From a bacterium (GTDB taxonomy: Bacteria; Patescibacteriota; Minisyncoccia; Minisyncoccales; CG1-02-41-26), in contig JAUWYS010000003.1 in NCBI GenBank assembly GCA_030615715.1, positions 1-19,027 on the forward strand: 19,027 bases of DNA. Direction: 5' to 3'. Positions 14,507 through 19,027 of this stretch are shown here, piece after piece. The notes beneath the pieces were generated by a model that ran no database searches, was not told where the DNA came from, and was given only the letters and a program-made list of their open reading frames with translations. How positions within the stretch are numbered: the stretch's first letter is position 1; every line of letters starts with the position of its first letter. The position numbers and the translations under genes are program-made.

Positions 14507-15901
14507 ATGGTCAAAGATAAAGATTATCTTTTCAAAGCAATTACTGAAAAAATATCTCAAACTGATTTTGTTGGTTTCCCTTTCTATTACCCTCCTATTT
14601 TTGTTTGGCACAAAGCTAAGCCAGAAGAAATAAAAACCGCCTGGAAAAGAACAATAAATAAGGGAATAGAAAAAGTAGGAATGTATATTCATCTTCCCTT
14701 CTGTCTTTCAAGGTGTTTTTTCTGTCGATTCCCAGCTCACCAGATTAAAAATTCTGCCCAAATAGATAATTATTTAAATCTGCTTGAAAAAGAGGTAAAA
14801 TTCTATTCCAAAATTTTTAAGTCAGTTTCTTTCCGTTCCCTTTATGTCGGTGGGGGCACCCCTTCGCTTTTAAACCAAACTCAACTTAAAAGATTTTTTG
14901 AAATCATCTACTCTTATTTTGATTTTAAAAAATGTATTCAAGTGGTCTTTGAAACAAACCCCAATACTCTTTCTTATGAAAAACTGAAATTGTTAAAAAA
15001 ATATAAAGTTAGCCGACTCAATATGGGGGTGCAGACTTTTGATGATAAGTTGATGAAAAAGTGGGGACGTTCATCATCCAGAAACTCAGTTTATAAATCT
15101 TATCAAGAAGCTCGAAAAGCTGGCGTTAAATATATCAACTTTGACATAATGTGCGGCTTACCCGGTCAAACCCTCAAAAGCTTTAGAGAAACTATGAAAG
15201 AGGTAATTAAACTTTCACCTGATGTGGTCCATGTTAATCCTTTCTTTCCCAACCCTCTTACTGGCTTCTCTCAACAAGGGAAGAGACTTTCAAAAAAAGA
15301 AATGGAAAAGAGAGAAGAAATGAACGATCTGGGTCGTCAAATGCTTCTCAGTGCTGGCTATAAGTTTTTACAATTTGAGGACTTGGGTAAAAAAGATGAA
15401 GCTAGGAACATTCAGATAGCTGATACGATTGAGCATAACAGCCCCTTCTTGGGTTTGGGAATGGCAGCCATGTCCCATATTTCTGGTTGGGGAAATTATC
15501 TAAATTTCCCCGACTTGGAAAAATATAAAAGAGGAATTTTGGAAAATAAAAGCCCGGCTTATCTTCAATGCAAGTATAGAAATAAAATAGAAGAAATAAG
15601 GTGGTATATTATGAACTCTCTGAGATATTACTTACTCCCCAAAAAAAGAATCTATAAACTATTCGGAGAAGATATAGATAAGGTTTTAAAAGAAGAAATT
15701 GAATATTTAGTGAGGAGGAACAAAATAATAAACAGGCCAGCCTATCTTCAATCTAAGGTCTCTAATTTCGGCGCCTATTTAATTTTTTCGAAATATTTTT
15801 ATTCTAAAGAAATAGTTAAAAATTGCCAAAAGAAACTTGAACCAATTAAAAAAAGAAAAAAAATTATTAGCAATGAAGAGTTAAAATATACACCCCTATG
15901 A
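14507..15901 (+). CDS. HemN/HemW-like radical SAM enzyme
   Basis: A 464-residue protein. YIHLPFCLSRCFFCRF carries C66, C70 and C73 in the HemN arrangement (CxxxCxxC with Phe before the last Cys). LYVGGGTPSLL (112-122), VFETNPNTL (147-154), VSRLNMGVQTFDD and INFDIMCGLPGQT are the classic HemN/HemW core motifs. An unusual N-terminal extension of about 55 residues includes FVGFPFYYPPIFVWH, and a C-terminal region of about 130 residues resembles the HemN_C area (GWGNYLNFPDLEKY). HemN-like enzymes include coproporphyrinogen oxidases, the heme chaperone HemW and class C radical SAM methyltransferases that act on peptides. No heme gene is present in the window, so a peptide-modifying role fits the context better, but this is inference. 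Confidence 0.82.
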   Translation: MVKDKDYLFKAITEKISQTDFVGFPFYYPPIFVWHKAKPEEIKTAWKRTINKGIEKVGMYIHLPFCLSRCFFCRFPAHQIKNSAQIDNYLNLLEKEVKFYSKIFKSVSFRSLYVGGGTPSLLNQTQLKRFFEIIYSYFDFKKCIQVVFETNPNTLSYEKLKLLKKYKVSRLNMGVQTFDDKLMKKWGRSSSRNSVYKSYQEARKAGVKYINFDIMCGLPGQTLKSFRETMKEVIKLSPDVVHVNPFFPNPLTGFSQQGKRLSKKEMEKREEMNDLGRQMLLSAGYKFLQFEDLGKKDEARNIQIADTIEHNSPFLGLGMAAMSHISGWGNYLNFPDLEKYKRGILENKSPAYLQCKYRNKIEEIRWYIMNSLRYYLLPKKRIYKLFGEDIDKVLKEEIEYLVRRNKIINRPAYLQSKVSNFGAYLIFSKYFYSKEIVKNCQKKLEPIKKRKKIISNEELKYTPL

Positions 15902-16782
15902 AAACTGACATCACTAAAACTTTTACCTATTTAATGGATAAATTAGATTGTAGTGACGAGGCAAAGAAAACGACTGACTTGATAATAGGTAGATTACTCA
16001 AAATTATTCCACTAAATAAAACTAAATTTGAGTTCTCTTTTAAAATAGAAAAGGACAGAATTGGAAACGCTCTAAGATTCGTAAATTATGATAATTATTC
16101 TCCCAGCTTCGAAAACTTATATATTAAAAAAATAGATTTTCTCCAAGATATTATAAACTTATATATTAAAAACAAAAAAGTTAACACCTTATTTAAAAAA
16201 ATAAAGGATCTAAAAGATTTTAGACTACCTCTTTATTTTGGTGCGGAAATAAAAACAAAAATTCCCCGATTCAAAATCTATATCCACCTCTTTGAAAGAC
16301 TTCTTATTAACCACCCCCAATTACTCCGAGCTACAGTCAATTCTTTGTTTGAAGAACTTAAAATAACTACTCCCCTAAAAGAAAGAGATATCTGCCTGAT
16401 AGGCTTTGACTTTGACCATAAAGCTGAATTAGCTCATAAAATCTATTATTTTTGTGATTGGCAATGGAAAAATTACACCAAAATATATAAATTTCTCCCC
16501 TGGGAAGAGAAGGCTTTTAATCTTTTGAAACCATTGGGGATTAATTCACACATTCGCGAAAAATATCAAAAAAATAAATTTATCTCCCAAAAGTTAGATA
16601 TCCAACTTAAAAACGGCCTAAGAGAAGAAATATTAGAAAAGCTATTGAGTCTTAGTGAAAATACTGCTTGTTTTAATAAAATATCCAGCATTATCAAGGA
16701 TAGCCGGGGGAAAATTTACGCAGTTGGAACAGAGAAAAACGCCCTTACTATTTATATCCGTTCCCAAAATAATGAATTTTAA
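15898..16782 (+). CDS. Unrecognised protein, repeated beta-hairpin/helix units (possible ABBA prenyltransferase-like fold)
   Basis: A 294-residue protein with no radical SAM cysteines and no family I can name. It shows four similar units in which two adjacent strands are followed by helices: about 43-61 (TKFEFSFKIEKDRIGNALRF), 110-130 (LPLYFGAEI and FKIYIHLF), 165-185 (ICLIGFDFDH and LAHKIYYF) and 259-288 (ISSIIKDSRGKIYAV and LTIYIRS). Repeated K-I-Y segments at strand ends and the length near 300 resemble the ABBA-type aromatic/cyanobactin prenyltransferases, where Lys and Arg on the strands bind diphosphate. That is a weak, visual inference. It is fused into the operon by ATGA overlap with the HemN-like gene and an 11-base overlap with the next radical SAM gene, so it almost certainly belongs to the same pathway. 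Confidence 0.7.
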   Translation: MKTDITKTFTYLMDKLDCSDEAKKTTDLIIGRLLKIIPLNKTKFEFSFKIEKDRIGNALRFVNYDNYSPSFENLYIKKIDFLQDIINLYIKNKKVNTLFKKIKDLKDFRLPLYFGAEIKTKIPRFKIYIHLFERLLINHPQLLRATVNSLFEELKITTPLKERDICLIGFDFDHKAELAHKIYYFCDWQWKNYTKIYKFLPWEEKAFNLLKPLGINSHIREKYQKNKFISQKLDIQLKNGLREEILEKLLSLSENTACFNKISSIIKDSRGKIYAVGTEKNALTIYIRSQNNEF

Positions 16783-17698
16783 TAAAGAAATTAAAAAAAT
16801 GTGGCTCCTTGTTACCACTCGCTGCAACATGAGATGCAAGTATTGTTTTATTGAAAAGACAGATGAAGACCTTTCTCAAAAAAAAGCTGAAGAGGTGATA
16901 AAAGCTTTCATCTTTTCTCGCGGAAAAGAAAAGCAGCTCCTTATTTGTGGAGGAGAACCAATACTTTACTTTAAATTGTTAAAAAAAATCATTCCCCTTA
17001 CCCGATTCTGGGCCAAAAAACAAGATAAATCAGTGATTATTTCCTTGGCCACCAATGGCACTTTAATTAAAAAAAAACACCTTGATTTTTTAAAAAAGTA
17101 CAAAGTGAAATTAGCTATTAGTATAGATGGGAAAAGGGGGAGCCATAATAAATTTAGGGTCTTTAAAGATGGAGAAGGTTCTTTTTCTCAACTCTCAAGA
17201 AATCTCCCCCTTATTTTTAAAAATTTTAAAAAAGAAAACATTTGTGCTCTAATGGCTATTCATCCTCTTGAGGTCAAAAAAATGTATGACAATTTTGTTT
17301 ATTTGACAAAATTAGGATTCAAAAGCGTTAATATCGAACCTATTCAAACCATCACTTGGGGAGAAAGAGAAAGAGAAGAATTTTCTCGGCAATTAGATAG
17401 AATCTTTGATTACATTATAAAAGAGATAGAAAATAAAAGGTTTTTATTTCTCAACTGCGTCAGTAGAATTATCGCCAGACAAGAAGCTTTCAATAAATTA
17501 ATAGGAGTCCATCCTTCGGGAAAGATAGGTGATTCCTGCTTTTGTTTTTATCCAAATATTTCTTTTGATATTAATATTATTCGCTTGCGCAACCGAGCTT
17601 CCAGAAAGTTGGTAAGGATTTTACTGAAAAAAGCTCAGCAAAAAGATAGTCCTTTCTTCAACTATTTAGAAGAGATTGAATCTTATGTTTTTGACTGA
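16772..17698 (+). CDS. Short radical SAM enzyme without SPASM domain
   Basis: A 308-residue protein. LLVTTRCNMRCKYCFIEK carries C18, C22 and C25, and LLICGGEPILYF has GGEP at 60-63; SLATNGTLI and LAISIDGKRG are further core strands. The C-terminal part holds only scattered cysteines (C158, C229, C256, C258), so it lacks the CxxC-rich SPASM region of the 13462 gene. Related radical SAM enzymes with a bare core activate proteins or peptides. The start at 16772 keeps a short N-terminus before the core; an alternative ATG at 16799 is just ahead of WLLVTTRC. The open frame extends upstream within the previous gene but carries no domain there. It overlaps the previous gene by 11 bases. Confidence 0.8.
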   Translation: MNFNKEIKKMWLLVTTRCNMRCKYCFIEKTDEDLSQKKAEEVIKAFIFSRGKEKQLLICGGEPILYFKLLKKIIPLTRFWAKKQDKSVIISLATNGTLIKKKHLDFLKKYKVKLAISIDGKRGSHNKFRVFKDGEGSFSQLSRNLPLIFKNFKKENICALMAIHPLEVKKMYDNFVYLTKLGFKSVNIEPIQTITWGEREREEFSRQLDRIFDYIIKEIENKRFLFLNCVSRIIARQEAFNKLIGVHPSGKIGDSCFCFYPNISFDINIIRLRNRASRKLVRILLKKAQQKDSPFFNYLEEIESYVFD

Positions 17699-17707
17699 AA
17701 TAAATAG

Positions 17708-19021
17708 ATGAAAGTATTGTTAATAAACCCTCTTTATCAAAAATATGTTTATGGAGGATATATGCCCCTCGGTTTGGGATATTTAGCCCGAAGTCTTTTA
17801 GATGAAAATGTTGATGTTGAAGTTATGGATATTGATGCTTTGCGCTGGGAGGAAGAGAAAGTTGAAGAAGAACTTAAAAAGAAACATTTTGATATGGTAG
17901 GAATAACCACTATTATTACCCGGTTTCATTATATAAAATGGCTTTGCTCGGTTATAAAAAAATATCATCCAGAAGCCAAGATTGTTTTGGGTGGAACAAT
18001 GACAAGTGCTATTCCCTCGTTTATGTTGAAAAATACTGAAGCAGATATCGTTGTTTTTAGTGAAGGGGAAATAACGATTAAAAATCTAATCTCAGCTTTG
18101 GAAAAGAAGGCCGACCTTAAAAATGTTAAAGGTATTTCTTATAAACCACAGGACAAAATTCATAAAAATCCCCCCCAACCCTTAATTAAAAACCTAGATG
18201 AAATCCCTTTTCCTAATTGGGATTTATTCCCCACTCAAAGCTATCTAAATAATCATCCTCATTGGTTAAGGACTAATAGTAAAATTGATTTAACTGAAAC
18301 CAGAAATATGGCCATAATTACTGCCAGGGGTTGTCCTTTTTCTTGTCACTATTGCTCAAAAATGTTTCATTCTTTTAGGACTCGCTCAATAAAAAACATT
18401 ATTGAAGAGATTAAGCTCTTGAAAAAGAAATACCAAATAAATTATCTAACAATTTATGACCAGCTCACCAGTATAAATAAAAAAAGAATTTATGATTTCT
18501 CTCAAGCAATCTTAAAAGAAAAACTTAATATCAACTGGCGCTGTACGCTAAGGGTAGATTTGGTAGATTTAGCTCTTTTAAAACAAATGAAAAAAGCAGG
18601 TTGTTTGAGTATTACTTTTGGCATTGAAACCGGCAGTCAAAAAATTCTAAATAATATGAACAAAAAAGTAACGGTTGAGCAAGCAAAAAAGGTTCTTAGT
18701 TGGTGTCGAGATTTAAACCTCTACATAGATTGTTCCTATATGTTCGGCTACCCTGGAGAAACCGAAGAGACAGTCAGAGAAACAATAGAGTTTTGTAAAA
18801 AAACAGGTCAAAAAAATATCCAACCCTTGTATACCGCCGCCCTACCCAACACCCCTTTATACAACCTGGCTATAAAGAAAGGTTTGATAAAAAACGAGAA
18901 AGAATATATTGAAAATTTGAAAGACCTTCAATATCTAAATATTAATTTCACGAATTTTACCGATAAAGAACTAATTCAGCTCGTTCAGGGAGCAATACAA
19001 GAGATTAATCAAAATGGATAA
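17708..19021 (+). CDS. Cobalamin-binding-type radical SAM enzyme
   Basis: A 437-residue protein. An N-terminal Rossmann-like B12-binding-type domain (about 1-145) begins MKVLLINPLY, continues with MPLGLGYLARSL, VEVMDID and VGITTIITRFHY, then IVLGGTMTS and VVFSEGEIT. The classical DxHxxG cobalamin motif is not seen, as is common in this group. The radical SAM core has ITARGCPFSCHYCSK (C209, C213, C216), then FGIETGSQKILNNMNKKVTVEQ and MFGYPGETEETVRETIEF, typical of the Elp3/MiaB-like superfamily branch. Such enzymes include methyltransferases, ring-forming and C-C coupling enzymes on peptides, lipids and tetrapyrroles. It lies 9 bases after the previous stop with no Shine-Dalgarno site, so is probably the same operon. 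Confidence 0.88.
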   Translation: MKVLLINPLYQKYVYGGYMPLGLGYLARSLLDENVDVEVMDIDALRWEEEKVEEELKKKHFDMVGITTIITRFHYIKWLCSVIKKYHPEAKIVLGGTMTSAIPSFMLKNTEADIVVFSEGEITIKNLISALEKKADLKNVKGISYKPQDKIHKNPPQPLIKNLDEIPFPNWDLFPTQSYLNNHPHWLRTNSKIDLTETRNMAIITARGCPFSCHYCSKMFHSFRTRSIKNIIEEIKLLKKKYQINYLTIYDQLTSINKKRIYDFSQAILKEKLNINWRCTLRVDLVDLALLKQMKKAGCLSITFGIETGSQKILNNMNKKVTVEQAKKVLSWCRDLNLYIDCSYMFGYPGETEETVRETIEFCKKTGQKNIQPLYTAALPNTPLYNLAIKKGLIKNEKEYIENLKDLQYLNINFTNFTDKELIQLVQGAIQEINQNG

Positions 19022-19027
19022 TTCCCA
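19014..19027 (+). CDS. Possible start of a further operon gene (cut by window edge)
   Basis: An ATG at 19014 overlaps the last 8 bases of the previous gene in another frame and reads M-D-N-S to the window end. The tight overlaps throughout this operon make a continuing gene plausible, but four codons are not evidence of identity. Confidence 0.3.

Noticed and set aside
16655-16771. Upstream extension of the short radical SAM gene
   Set aside because: The extension lies wholly within the preceding gene in another frame and has no domain; ATG 16772 precedes the core directly.

Overview
The window is AT-rich and tightly packed, with many genes overlapping by a few bases. It looks like a chromosomal segment of a small-genome bacterium of the Candidate Phyla Radiation (Patescibacteria, perhaps Parcubacteria-like). 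That placement is inferred from a pilin-like two-helix protein, a short DksA/TraR-type zinc-finger protein, a giant charged coiled-coil protein and a membrane pyrophosphatase, all beside housekeeping genes. UGA is used as a stop several times (rpsO, the short HxsD-like gene, the HemN-like gene), so the code is not the UGA-glycine variant of some CPR lineages.

Left part (1-4385), RNA metabolism. A CCA-adding enzyme (minus strand, cut by the window edge) is divergent from tRNA-Arg(TCG). A secreted or membrane pilin-like protein follows, then tRNA-Lys(CTT), rpsO (S15), a NYN/LabA-type putative RNase and pnp (PNPase). S15 next to PNPase is the classical arrangement; here a second putative nuclease gene lies between them.

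Middle part (4366-10914). A tail-anchored, 629-residue coiled-coil protein overlaps the end of pnp. A DksA/TraR-like protein, a K+-dependent-type membrane pyrophosphatase (hppA), an intrinsic terminator, and then trigger factor (tig) and ClpP follow. Several gaps here carry perfect hairpins. The tig-clpP gap carries a 28-bp direct repeat whose two copies each look like a promoter.

Right part (10965-19027), the unusual region. After a small membrane-anchored protein comes a compact run of overlapping genes: an HxsD protein, a second short HxsD-like protein, an HxsB-type radical SAM maturase, a radical SAM/SPASM enzyme, a HemN-like radical SAM enzyme, an unrecognised 294-residue protein with repeated beta-hairpin/helix units, a short SPASM-less radical SAM enzyme and a cobalamin-binding-type radical SAM enzyme. 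HxsB and HxsD are parts of the His-Xaa-Ser peptide/protein-modification system. HxsA (the usual substrate) and HxsC are not visible, and the extra enzymes are not part of that system as usually described. I read this as a candidate undescribed multi-radical-SAM modification pathway. It may continue past the right edge, where another start codon overlaps the last gene.
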